Of a stretch of DNA of 64,000 nucleotides, positions 34,261 to 42,247 are shown one piece after another. The notes under the pieces are model-generated. The model ran no database searches. It worked only from the letters and a program-made list of their open reading frames with translations, and had not been told where the DNA came from. Source of the stretch: JAKOUL01 sp035378845 (GTDB lineage Bacteria > Dictyoglomota > Dictyoglomia > Dictyoglomales > Dictyoglomaceae); assembly GCA_035378845.1 (NCBI GenBank), contig DAOSUP010000009.1, positions 1-64,000 on the forward strand. Direction: 5' to 3'. Made by a program: the position numbers and the translations under genes. Position 1 is the first letter of the stretch, and each line of letters begins with the position of its first letter.

Positions 34261-34295
34261 AGCCTCCCCCTGAGATTTTACCACAGGGGGAGGCT
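34261..34295. terminator. Strong hairpin terminator (glp operon / hydrolase)
   Basis: A 12-bp perfect GC-rich stem (AGCCTCCCCCTG / CAGGGGGAGGCT) with an 11-nt loop, between convergent stops. On the minus strand it is followed by TTTTTATT, so it is an intrinsic terminator for the hydrolase gene; on the plus strand only the stem serves the glp operon. Confidence 0.85.
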
Positions 34296-34302
34296 CGTTA
34301 AC

Positions 34303-36081
34303 CTAAAAAGGAAAATGAACTGCAGTTCCAGCCACTATTATCCAGGTTATCAATAAACTATTCATAAAAGCTCCTGTGTATATATGACCTGTAGCTCTGA
34401 AGAAGAAAGTACTAACTGCTGCTGCAATAGAAAGTATAGGTAAGAATTGAATACCAATTATAACCCACAATGGATCAGGTGTTAATAAAGTCCCTCCTCT
34501 AAAAAGTGGAATATATTGTAAAACTAAATATATAAAGAATCCTAATATAGCAAGTACTATATTTATTAAAATTTCCTTTGAAAGAGATACTTCTTTCCCT
34601 TCTTTGCTTCTTACCCTTAGCTGTCCATGCATAACTAAGGAGTATATAAAGAAAAATATTAAGAAAAATATTAGATATTGTAAGAATATTCTGAACTTTA
34701 GAGGGGTAAATAATTTTACTGCAAATATCCATATCCTATAATCAGTCTTAAATAAGAAATCACTTAATGCAAGACTCAGATATGCTATAAAAGTTACTGC
34801 TATGGCAAGAAGAGCTGATTTCCCAATCTTTCTCCAAGACAAGCCTTCCCTTTCCCATGTTAGCCCAAAATTTACCCCATTTCCACCAGAGTTCTTATCA
34901 AGTACATATCTCCATAGTAAGAAAAGCAAGAGTGCTATTATACCATTTCCAACTGCCCAGCCCATTATTCCATTATTTATCTCCTGTGGAAAGAAAGCTG
35001 TCACCTTAGGTATTATTTTAGTTAGTGTAAGATTCTTTAACCAAAAATAAGTAAGAGGTCCAACAGCAGTAAAGATTACTGCAGATATCCACCAAGTAGC
35101 ACCAGTAGCAGATTTTATTGTAGGAGTCTTCTCCTCCAACTCCTTAAAGAAATTGCTCTTTAAGAGTAACCCTCCAGAGGCTAAAACCAAAATTATCATA
35201 CCTATTAATGCCAGTAAATTACCTATTTCTTTCCAATACCATACCTGATTAGAAGATGGGATAGCCTTACCACCATTTAAGGTTTGAGAGAACCAATCTA
35301 TAGCATAACCTATGGCTTTAATGGAAAAGTGATCCCAAGGATGGGTGCATGCTGGTTGATAAAGTACTCTTGCTGTCCCATCATCTATGCTTCCATATAT
35401 CTTACCTTCAACAATATCTTCATTAGTACCAAAAAGTTTCTTCATCTTTTCAGTTTTTCCTACCTCTTGAGCTGTGGTAGATCCCCACATAAGCTCTGAA
35501 AATTCATCATATTTTGAAAAGACAACACAAACATTCTTAGGAAAACTTTCATTGCCCTCTGGTGCCCCCATGGTACCTGTAGAAGAACCTTCCAAAACCA
35601 TTGCTTTATAACCATCCGGAATAATTGCTGCTGCAATAACTACAGACCATCCTCCCATGGAATGTCCTTCTAACCCTATATTATCTAAATCTACAAAATC
35701 AAGAGATCTAAGGTATGAAAGTCCATCAGGTCCCCCAAAACCATTTGCATAAGCAGGAGGATCAGAAAATCCATGTCCTGTTTGATCTAAAGCAAGGACC
35801 ACATAACCTCTTCTTGCAAGTTCAATAGCAAAGCCATCTTGGGTTTCTCTAGAGTTAATATAACCATGGATTGCTAATACAGCTGGCTTTTTATTTTCCC
35901 TTGAAGCATCTTTTGGTATATAAAGTAGTCCACTCATCTGGATCTTATTAGATCCCATAAATCTAACATCTTTTATAACAACTCCCCCAAAATCTGTCTG
36001 GACAAGAAAAGCAAGAAAATTACCTCCAAGAATTAAGAGTAAAGATATGATGAGAAGCACATACAAATACCTCTTAGACAT
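34303..36081 (-). CDS. Membrane-anchored alpha/beta-hydrolase with C-terminal multi-helix domain
   Basis: A 592-residue protein. After one N-terminal helix (about residues 7-27) a hydrolase domain spans about 40-275: the oxyanion block AIHGYINS, GHGFSDPP, and the nucleophile elbow LEGHSMGGW. The rest (from about 285) has roughly eight hydrophobic helices and no recognised family. The substrate is unknown; the fusion points to a membrane lipid- or peptide-linked hydrolase. It is divergent from the outer-membrane protein gene; a hairpin lies in its leader region. Confidence 0.75.
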   Translation of the reverse strand: MSKRYLYVLLIISLLLILGGNFLAFLVQTDFGGVVIKDVRFMGSNKIQMSGLLYIPKDASRENKKPAVLAIHGYINSRETQDGFAIELARRGYVVLALDQTGHGFSDPPAYANGFGGPDGLSYLRSLDFVDLDNIGLEGHSMGGWSVVIAAAIIPDGYKAMVLEGSSTGTMGAPEGNESFPKNVCVVFSKYDEFSELMWGSTTAQEVGKTEKMKKLFGTNEDIVEGKIYGSIDDGTARVLYQPACTHPWDHFSIKAIGYAIDWFSQTLNGGKAIPSSNQVWYWKEIGNLLALIGMIILVLASGGLLLKSNFFKELEEKTPTIKSATGATWWISAVIFTAVGPLTYFWLKNLTLTKIIPKVTAFFPQEINNGIMGWAVGNGIIALLLFLLWRYVLDKNSGGNGVNFGLTWEREGLSWRKIGKSALLAIAVTFIAYLSLALSDFLFKTDYRIWIFAVKLFTPLKFRIFLQYLIFFLIFFFIYSLVMHGQLRVRSKEGKEVSLSKEILINIVLAILGFFIYLVLQYIPLFRGGTLLTPDPLWVIIGIQFLPILSIAAAVSTFFFRATGHIYTGAFMNSLLITWIIVAGTAVHFPF

Positions 36082-36165
36082 TTACCTAACACCCCCAGTT
36101 TTAAAAATTTTTTGGTTACAACAGAAGCCATTTTTAAAATTCATATCACCTCCCCTATACAAATA

Positions 36166-36208
36166 AAAAAGGAGAAACCACCCTATGAAAGAGCAGTTTC
36201 TCCTTTTT
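36166..36208. terminator. Hairpin with T-runs in the divergent leader
   Basis: A 13-bp perfect stem (AAAAAGGAGAAAC / GTTTCTCCTTTTT) with a 17-nt loop lies between two divergent genes, where no transcript should normally end. T-runs flank it on both strands, so it could terminate either way and may be an attenuator for the minus-strand hydrolase gene, 85 bp before its start. Confidence 0.6.
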
Positions 36209-36328
36209 CTCCTTGCCCTTTTAACACAATTTTAACTTTTTATAATTACCTTGTCAATTAATTTTATAAGATGGATTTTAAAGCCCCTACTAAAATTTAC
36301 CTCTATATATTTAAATTTTTTAAAAATA

Positions 36329-36344
36329 AGTGATATAGATCACA
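36329..36344. promoter_or_regulatory. Crp/Fnr-type operator before the outer-membrane protein gene
   Basis: AGTGATATAGATCACA: two GTGA/TCAC half-sites separated by 6 bp, matching TGTGAnnnnnnTCACA at 9 of 10 defined positions. TATAAA at 36371-36376 could be the -10; the operator centre would then be about 46 bp before the start. The regulator gene is not in the window. Confidence 0.55.
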
Positions 36345-36401
36345 TATTTTAATAAAAATTAGTATGATACTATAAATAGATAAAACAAGGGAGGTGTCAA
36401 A

Positions 36402-37706
36402 ATGCGTAGATTCATAAAGATTCTCTTAGTAGGGACCTTAAGTATCTTGTTCCTTTTCTCAGTGGCATTTGCACAACAAATTGAAAGACCTGAGCCTGGA
36501 GAAAAATATCCTATCAATCTTTTTAGCTTCATTCCTTGGATGAGCGGTGGAAGTGCCAGGTTTATTGGTATGGGAGGTGTAGGAGTAGCATTAGCCAATG
36601 ATGCTTCCTCTGTAGAGTATAATCCTGCAGGGCTTGCCTACGTTAAAAATATTAATCTAAGTGCATTAACCTTAGGAGAAATAAATAAAGAGGTTGTTAG
36701 TTTAAATGATGATGGAACACCTATATATGAATATAAATTCAACTTTGTACCACTATATGCTGCATTTGCAATTTCCAATCTTGGAGCAGCATATAAAAAG
36801 CCTTTTATACCATCTGTAGTGGTAGGGAGAGCTGATGGTGGATATTGGACAAGCTATGCACCCGATGCCTATCCTATGAATTTTGATTGGTACTCTGATG
36901 TAACAGATGTATCAAAACTTAATACCTTCTCTGTAGGATTAGGGAAAAAATTTGGACCTTTAGCTCTTGGCGCCAATGTAAGTTATATTAAAGGAGACAT
37001 CTCAAGAAAAGTTGATGGAATATGGTTTGGAGGCGACTATTTTAATGGCGTAAGTGAAGACTTTACTAATCCTCCTCCTGGAGCAAATTCTCAATTCCAT
37101 TCTTTTGACACTGCAAGTATTGATGGATTTACCTTAGATGTGGGAGGAATATTGGATTTAGCCATCGTAAAAATTGGTGCCGTATTTAAAAATGCCTATA
37201 GTAGTGTGAATTATACACGAGACTATATGTGGCATGATGACTTTGTAACAGGACACTCTGGATATTGGTGGACTTACGATCCAGCTGCCGAGCAGTACTC
37301 TAATCTTCAGCTTCCAAGCTTCTTCAACATAGGTGCTGGTGTAGATTTAGGGGCTATAAAATTAGCACTGGATTTAGAGAATTTTGATGTCACTTACAAT
37401 TTTAGTGGAGAAAATTGGAATCAACCTCAACTATGGAAATATGGAACATTACATGGAGGAGTTGAATTTTGGGTTCTTCCTATCCTTGCTATAAGGGCAG
37501 GAATGTATGGAAACCTCAGATTAGAAGAGCTTGATCCTAATCAGGCAGCTCAATTAGCAGTGAAAGGATTAACATTCTCTGTTGGAGCAGGAGTAAATCT
37601 TCTTGGTTTCTCAGTAGATGTGGCAGTTCTTGGAGACCAGATTCAAAATTTATCTCCCGATCTATCTCATCTAAAGTTTATTGCATCTGGCGCTGCAAAA
37701 TTTTAA
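36402..37706 (+). CDS. Outer-membrane beta-barrel protein (PorV/UPF0164-like)
   Basis: A 434-residue exported protein with a signal peptide (residues 1-24, SVAFAQQ). The block ARFIGMGGVGVALANDASSV followed by YNPAGLAYV (about residues 52-82) is the hallmark of the PorV/FadL-like barrel group; the rest alternates hydrophobic strands and ends in the short strand AAKF. GGAGGTG precedes the ATG. It implies an outer membrane. A terminator follows 28 bp after the stop. Confidence 0.75.
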   Translation: MRRFIKILLVGTLSILFLFSVAFAQQIERPEPGEKYPINLFSFIPWMSGGSARFIGMGGVGVALANDASSVEYNPAGLAYVKNINLSALTLGEINKEVVSLNDDGTPIYEYKFNFVPLYAAFAISNLGAAYKKPFIPSVVVGRADGGYWTSYAPDAYPMNFDWYSDVTDVSKLNTFSVGLGKKFGPLALGANVSYIKGDISRKVDGIWFGGDYFNGVSEDFTNPPPGANSQFHSFDTASIDGFTLDVGGILDLAIVKIGAVFKNAYSSVNYTRDYMWHDDFVTGHSGYWWTYDPAAEQYSNLQLPSFFNIGAGVDLGAIKLALDLENFDVTYNFSGENWNQPQLWKYGTLHGGVEFWVLPILAIRAGMYGNLRLEELDPNQAAQLAVKGLTFSVGAGVNLLGFSVDVAVLGDQIQNLSPDLSHLKFIASGAAKF

Positions 37707-37734
37707 AAGATAGCTCTTACCCCCTTTTCTTTCT

Positions 37735-37765
37735 AAGCCTGGGGGCACCAAGCCCCAGGCTTTCT
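37735..37765 (+). terminator. Terminator of the outer-membrane protein gene
   Basis: A 10-bp stem AAGCCTGGGG / CCCCAGGCTT with an 8-nt loop, then TTTCTATTTATTTT. It lies just before the stop of the convergent DUF1232 gene. Confidence 0.85.
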
Positions 37766-37767
37766 AT

Positions 37768-38145
37768 TTATTTTATAAATATCCCATAGATTATCAGAAG
37801 GATTATTAATACCCATATTAGGACGATAAGAATACTTGCAATTTTTGCTTCTGGAATATCCCCTAAGTAAAATTCGTTAGCCTCTTTTCTGCATTCTTCT
37901 AAGATATTCTTAGGTATCAGTTTAATAGAAAGATATATGAGTAGAGGAAGAATTATTAAATCATCTAAATAGCCAAGTATAGGTATAAAATCAGGGATAA
38001 TATCTATAGGGCTTAGGGCATAGCCTACTGTTAATCCTACAAAAATCTTAGCAATAATAGGTGTATCCCTTCTTTTATATGCCAAGTATAGAGCAGATAA
38101 ATAGTTCTTTAGCTCTTTTACTTTTTTAGATAGCATTGTCCCCAT
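37768..38145 (-). CDS. DUF1232 (YkvA-type) small membrane protein
   Basis: A 125-residue protein with the DUF1232 core: a helical start, DTPIIAKIFVGLTVGYALSP, then IDIIPDFIPILGYLDDLI, a motif of polar residues flanked by hydrophobic segments, and a C-terminal membrane helix (about 100-122). Function is unknown; DUF1232 is widespread. The start codon is uncertain: ATG 38145 and ATG 38136 both lack a good Shine-Dalgarno. Confidence 0.8.
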   Translation of the reverse strand: MGTMLSKKVKELKNYLSALYLAYKRRDTPIIAKIFVGLTVGYALSPIDIIPDFIPILGYLDDLIILPLLIYLSIKLIPKNILEECRKEANEFYLGDIPEAKIASILIVLIWVLIILLIIYGIFIK

Positions 38146-38190
38146 TTTTTTTAAGATTTAAAATTTGAGAGTATTATAACATGCAAAGAC

Positions 38191-38219
38191 TTTACCATTA
38201 CTATAAAATTAGGTATTAT
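38191..38219 (+). promoter_or_regulatory. Promoter of the flavodoxin gene
   Basis: TTTACC at 38191-38196, a 17-bp spacer, TATTAT at 38214-38219, giving a leader of about 33 nt with AAGGAGG before the ATG at 38260. Confidence 0.6.
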
Positions 38220-38259
38220 CTAAAATTAGAAATGCTCTCATATAAGGAGGTTTAAAAAA

Positions 38260-38760
38260 ATGCCCAAGGTGCTTGTGCTTTATGATAGTGTTACAGGAAA
38301 TACAAAACAAATGGCATATGAAGTGGCAGAAGGAGTAAAAATGGTAGATGGCGTAGAAGTCGTAATAAAACATGTAGATGAAGCAAAGCCAGAAGATTTA
38401 TTGGAATGTGATGGCATTATTGTAGGATCCCCTACCTATTGTGGCACATTAACCTGGAAACTTAAAAAGTTTTTTGACGAAAGTATAGATGTGGCATGGG
38501 GAAAGGTGAAAGGTAAGATTGGAGCTGCCTTTTCCACATCGGGTGGACTTGGGGGAGGAAATGAGGCAACTCTATATTCCATACTGACCATACTTCTAAA
38601 CTATGGATATCTTGTGTTTGGACTTCCTGATTACTCTGCACCAGGGGTTACTGCTCATTATGGCACAGTCTCTATAGGTGCCCCAAAGGAAGCAGAAAAA
38701 AAGGCTGCAAGGCTTCTTGGAATACATATGGGAGAATATGTAAAGAAGATGTGTAGATGA
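38260..38760 (+). CDS. Flavodoxin-family protein
   Basis: A 166-residue FMN protein. The phosphate loop is LYDSVTGNTKQMAYEVA; aromatic/isoalloxazine contacts lie in VGSPTYCGTL (about residue 64) and STSGGLGGGNE. This is the WrbA/flavodoxin pattern with a short extension. It shuttles electrons or reduces quinones; partner unknown. It probably forms an operon with the sugar-isomerase-like gene, 12 bp downstream. Confidence 0.85.
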   Translation: MPKVLVLYDSVTGNTKQMAYEVAEGVKMVDGVEVVIKHVDEAKPEDLLECDGIIVGSPTYCGTLTWKLKKFFDESIDVAWGKVKGKIGAAFSTSGGLGGGNEATLYSILTILLNYGYLVFGLPDYSAPGVTAHYGTVSIGAPKEAEKKAARLLGIHMGEYVKKMCR

Positions 38761-38772
38761 GAAAGGAGAAAG

Positions 38773-39888
38773 ATGAAAATAGCATTTTTATCAAGTCCCA
38801 TAGCCTATAATATTAATGAAAAGATAGAAGAAGCTAAAAACTTCTTAAGGAGATATTTAAACTTAGAAGAGAGCGAAGATCCTGATGCTATAGTCCTTCT
38901 CACAGGAGGAACAGAAGCATCATCTTTAAAATATTTAAAAGATGGACTCTATATCATTCCCTTTGGAAAAGCCAATGGACTTGCAGCAAGCCTTGAGATA
39001 CAAGGTTATGCAAGAGAAAAAGGAATAAAAACCATCTTAATTCCAAATATTACTGAAGATATAATCAAAACATTAAAGGTTATTGATGAATTGAAAAACC
39101 AAAAGATAGGGATTATTGGAAAGCCCAGTGATTGGCTCATAAAAAGCGGAAGCTATGATATCTTGAAAGAACTTCATTTAATCCCTATAGAAATACCTCT
39201 TTCTGAAGTAGAAAAATATTTAGAGGAAGATAATTCACTTACAGAAAAAATATGGGGACTTGCAAAAGAGAAAAAGACATCAAAAGAAGAGCTCCTTAAT
39301 GCTACAAAAATCTACACCTCTTTAAAAAGAATTATAGAAAAATATAATATTTCAGCTCTTACCATACGATGCTTTGATCTTGCAATAAACTTAAAAATTA
39401 CTGGATGCCTTGCCTTATCCCTTTTAAATTCCGAAGGAATTATATCCTCTTGTGAAGGAGATATAGAAGCTCTTGCTACCATGCTTTTAGAGAAAAAACT
39501 TACAGGGAAAACGCCTTTTATGGCAAATTTAGCAAAAATTGAGGAGGATAGATATACCTTTGCCCATTGTACCATGGCTATAGATATGCCAGAATATTTT
39601 AATCTTAATAGCCATTTTGAGACCTTAAGCAGTGTGGGGATTGAAGGATATATAAAGACTGATAAGATAACATTATGTAGATTAGGAAAGGGAAAGAAAA
39701 TTATGGTAAGATCTGGGGAATTTATAGAGAAACCATTTGAAGATCATATGTGTAGAACCCAAATTGCAGCCAGGATAAAAGATTCTTCATTTCTTAAAAA
39801 TCCCATAGGAAACCATTTCATACTATTTTTAGGGGATGAGGAGGATTCCATTAAAAACTTAACAAAAGTAGGGTGGGAGATTGTTTAA
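38773..39888 (+). CDS. L-fucose/L-arabinose isomerase-like protein
   Basis: A 371-residue protein of the short fucose isomerase-like group. It has an N-terminal nucleotide-binding-like fold (IVLLTGGTEAS, IGIIGKPSDWLI) and a C-terminal metal-site domain with CEGDIEALATMLL (conserved Glu and Asp) and FAHCTMAID (conserved His). These proteins differ from true FucI (about 590 residues) and their substrates are mostly unassigned. GAAAGGAGA precedes the ATG. The gene overlaps the convergent mgtC stop by 4 bp. Confidence 0.7.
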   Translation: MKIAFLSSPIAYNINEKIEEAKNFLRRYLNLEESEDPDAIVLLTGGTEASSLKYLKDGLYIIPFGKANGLAASLEIQGYAREKGIKTILIPNITEDIIKTLKVIDELKNQKIGIIGKPSDWLIKSGSYDILKELHLIPIEIPLSEVEKYLEEDNSLTEKIWGLAKEKKTSKEELLNATKIYTSLKRIIEKYNISALTIRCFDLAINLKITGCLALSLLNSEGIISSCEGDIEALATMLLEKKLTGKTPFMANLAKIEEDRYTFAHCTMAIDMPEYFNLNSHFETLSSVGIEGYIKTDKITLCRLGKGKKIMVRSGEFIEKPFEDHMCRTQIAARIKDSSFLKNPIGNHFILFLGDEEDSIKNLTKVGWEIV

Positions 39889-40535
39889 CTTTCCACCACC
39901 TCTATATTTTTCACATTTTCCAGTTCCGAAAGTTTTGTGATGAGTTCTCTTTCTTTTAACTTAGCAGGAAGTCTTAAAACTATTCTAAGGGTTGCATCAT
40001 CTTCATCAAGAGGAGAGACACCTATCTCTTTTATATCCACATCCAATTCACCTAAAAGAGTACCTAATTTTCCAATAGATCCTGGTCTATCTTCTATAAT
40101 ACATTTAAGAACAACAAATTTATGCGTTTGTATAATTGCTACTTCAAACTTTGCAACAAAAAATAATATTAAAAAAATTAGAAAAGCAGTAAATGTTGCA
40201 GGAATATAAAGACCTGCTCCCACTGCAAGCCCTACCCCTGCCATAGTCCATATACTTGCTGCTGTGGTAAGCCCTTTGACTCCTACTCCCGTTCTTAAAA
40301 TTGTCCCAGCACCTATAAAACCTATACCTGTGACAACCTGAGCAGCTATTCTTGTAGGATCCGCATTGGGAAAAGTATAAGCAGATACAATCATAAGAAG
40401 TGTAGAGCCAAGACATACAATTATATGAGTACGAAGACCAGCAGGTTTTTCTTCTTTTTCTCTCTCCCAGCCTACAATTCCCCCCAGTATAACAGAAAGA
40501 ATAAGTCTGTAAAAAATTTCCGTATTGCTTATCAT
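39885..40535 (-). CDS. MgtC/SapB family membrane protein with C-terminal ACT-like domain
   Basis: A 216-residue protein. The MgtC core spans residues 1-140: VGWEREKEEKPAGLRTHI, then GIGFIGAGTILR and KGLTTAASIWTMAGVG, the characteristic MgtC/SapB blocks, across four membrane helices. A cytoplasmic ACT-like domain follows (RPGSIGKLGTLLGELDVDI). MgtC proteins regulate Mg2+/ATP homeostasis rather than transport Mg2+ directly. It is the gene left of the probable oriC. Confidence 0.9.
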   Translation of the reverse strand: MISNTEIFYRLILSVILGGIVGWEREKEEKPAGLRTHIIVCLGSTLLMIVSAYTFPNADPTRIAAQVVTGIGFIGAGTILRTGVGVKGLTTAASIWTMAGVGLAVGAGLYIPATFTAFLIFLILFFVAKFEVAIIQTHKFVVLKCIIEDRPGSIGKLGTLLGELDVDIKEIGVSPLDEDDATLRIVLRLPAKLKERELITKLSELENVKNIEVVES

Positions 40536-40657
40536 AGTATGATATTATACCATCAAAATCTTTATAAAAACGCTTTCCTGGTAAAACCTTTCTTTATTAG
40601 AAATAAAATTCTAAATATCAATAAAACTCTTAGCTAATACGTGTTATATATAGACAC

Positions 40658-40686
40658 TTGATAAAATTAATATACTATTGTATACT
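40658..40686 (+). promoter_or_regulatory. Promoter of candidate small RNA beside oriC
   Basis: TTGATA at 40658-40663, a 17-bp spacer, TATACT at 40681-40686. It reads into a segment without any usable start codon and ends in a terminator 95 nt on. Confidence 0.6.
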
Positions 40687-40692
40687 CAAAAA

Positions 40693-40785
40693 AATTTAAA
40701 AGATTTTTTAGTGTAGAGAAAAAAATCCATCCCAGTCAGAATTTCTTTTCTCAAAAGATGCCCCTTTAAGGGGCATCTTTTTTTA
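40693..40785 (+). ncRNA. Candidate small RNA of about 95 nt between mgtC and oriC
   Basis: Bounded by the promoter at 40658-40686 and the terminator at 40753-40784. No ATG/GTG/TTG in any plus frame opens an ORF here (the only ATG lies in the terminator stem; the only GTG is followed by a stop). The predicted fold is two stacked hairpins: GAGAAAA (40716-40722) with TTTTCTC (40746-40752), loop around CCATCCCAGTCAG, directly followed by the terminator stem. Existence of a transcript is inferred; it matches no family I recognise. Confidence 0.5.
40753..40784 (+). terminator. Rho-independent terminator left of oriC
   Basis: A 12-bp stem AAAAGATGCCCC / GGGGCATCTTTT with a 5-nt loop, then TTTTAA. 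A-rich flank makes it effective on both strands, so it may also stop transcripts coming from purC. Confidence 0.85.
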
Positions 40786-40805
40786 ATAGGAAAGCTTTTT
40801 TTAAA

Positions 40806-41052
40806 TTATCCACATTTTACTATTAATACTACAAAAGAGAATAATAAGAATAAAATACTAGTAGTAGTAGTAAGTGTTGTGGATACTGTGGATAATCTTC
40901 CGAAAGATAGCAAATAGAAGTGATTTAATTGTGGATAAGTTTTCCTAACTTATTCACAATATCCACAATTTATAGCTTAAGGACAAAGTTATCCACAATT
41001 TATTAAAGTTATCCACAGACTTATCCACAAGCTATCCACATTTTTATCCACA
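40806..41052. other. Probable chromosomal replication origin (oriC): DnaA-box cluster with DnaA-trios
   Basis: Seven perfect TTATCCACA boxes: plus strand at 40806, 40989, 41009, 41021, 41044; minus strand at 40887 and 40930. Four one-mismatch boxes lie at 40878 (minus), 40950, 40959 and 41032. At 40859-40873 TAG TAG TAG TAG TAA, a DnaA-trio run, abuts the boxes at 40878/40887 in the orientation described for the bacterial basal unwinding system. The AT-rich stretch to its left (40815-40857) would be the unwinding region. The segment has no ORF. dnaA itself is not in the window. Confidence 0.85.
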
Positions 41053-41230
41053 ACTTAGGATATAGCTAAATAGAGGAAAGGTTAAAAATGATAGTAAAAT
41101 ATTAGGTTTTGAGAGGTTTTTTTAAGATGATACTACTCTATCATTGGAGAATAGGGTTTTTCCTATAATAGAATATATTTTTCATGGTCTCAATAATAGT
41201 TATATATATTAACAAAAAGCTTAATTTTTA
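41053..41230. other. AT-rich spacer between oriC and purC
   Basis: No ORF or hairpin of note. It contains a TATAAT at 41164 on the plus strand without a good -35. It is the right flank of the origin. Confidence 0.5.
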
Positions 41231-42247
41231 TTATAGAAATTCCCTTATCCTATTTAAGAGATCCTTCATGGGATAGGTATCAAACCACTCTTTTCCTGTG
41301 AGTTCATTGGCATAAGCTTTGTAGATCATAGATACAAGATCCTTTAATTCCCTGGGAAGTTTTGGGGGATTTCCTACATAATCTTTCCAATGAAATCTAT
41401 CTTTCTTTTTTGCTTCCTCAATCTCTTTATACCATTCGGTCTTTCTGTAAAATATTCGGGCAATCTCTTTACTTATAGGAATAGAGTTATACGTAAATCT
41501 ACATTCATCAAGAGTACCTACAGCATCCACAAGAATGAAATTTCTTTCTAAGTCAAAGGCAAATTCTACCTTTCCATCTTCATTTATAAGTTCAATTTTT
41601 TCTCCTTCTTTTGTAATCATATCATCAATAAATAAAGTGCTATCTATAAGATTACGAAACTCTTCCTCTGAAAGTCCACTGATCTCTCTTGCCTCATCTT
41701 TTGATAGATATCTATCATTGATCTCTAATTTTGTAGAGAAATCAACTATAGGCTTTTCTAATTTCTCTCCAGGAGATGGAATCTTGGAAAGTCCAAGATT
41801 TTCTATCTTTAAGTTTCCCTCTTTTAATCTTCTAAACACAGAAGACCCTTCAGGTAGAGAGTTTCTATAGATCACCTCTAAGGGTATTAAAAAGTTTAAC
41901 TTCTCTTTTTTAAATATGGAATAATCATATACTCCATTACTTAGATCAGGTTTTAGGACTCTTACCATTTTAAATTCCATGATATTTGATGGAGATTTCA
42001 ATTCCGATAGACTTTTTACCTTATCATCTTCTACAATTCCTATATAATGGGTTTTTATACCCATATTCTCCAATCTTTCAAAGAAATAAGAGGTAGCAAT
42101 ACATATAGCCTTTCCTTTATCCTCTATATGGTCTGGCATCTCTCCAAAGTCAAAGACTGAGTATCGGTCTGAGAATACAAATCTACCTCTTCCGAGAGAA
42201 TGTTCTTTTGGATTTTCCAGTATGATAAGATCCTTTACGCTACCCAT
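41231..42247 (-). CDS. purC: SAICAR synthetase (long archaeal/Thermotoga-like form)
   Basis: A 338-residue phosphoribosylaminoimidazole-succinocarboxamide synthase. The ATP-grasp-like core includes LGRGRFVFSDRYSVFDFGEM near the N-terminus, FLIPLEVIYRNSLPEGSSVF (substrate block) and FILVDAVGTLDECRF (metal/ATP site). It is longer than the E. coli enzyme (237) and like the forms of archaea and thermophiles. The start ATG overlaps purE by 8 bp (ATGGGTAG). It is the gene right of oriC. Confidence 0.9.
   Translation of the reverse strand: MGSVKDLIILENPKEHSLGRGRFVFSDRYSVFDFGEMPDHIEDKGKAICIATSYFFERLENMGIKTHYIGIVEDDKVKSLSELKSPSNIMEFKMVRVLKPDLSNGVYDYSIFKKEKLNFLIPLEVIYRNSLPEGSSVFRRLKEGNLKIENLGLSKIPSPGEKLEKPIVDFSTKLEINDRYLSKDEAREISGLSEEEFRNLIDSTLFIDDMITKEGEKIELINEDGKVEFAFDLERNFILVDAVGTLDECRFTYNSIPISKEIARIFYRKTEWYKEIEEAKKKDRFHWKDYVGNPPKLPRELKDLVSMIYKAYANELTGKEWFDTYPMKDLLNRIREFL

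Noticed and set aside
40425..40637. 70-codon plus-strand ORF overlapping the mgtC start
   Set aside because: No ribosome binding site, antisense to mgtC, and composition shows no coding signal.
41053..41230. dnaA or dnaN near the DnaA-box cluster
   Set aside because: No reading frame for them exists in the window; the neighbours are mgtC and purC.
40621..41230. tRNA or rRNA in the origin region
   Set aside because: No cloverleaf arms, TΨC motif or CCA end could be found; nor elsewhere in the window on a visual scan.
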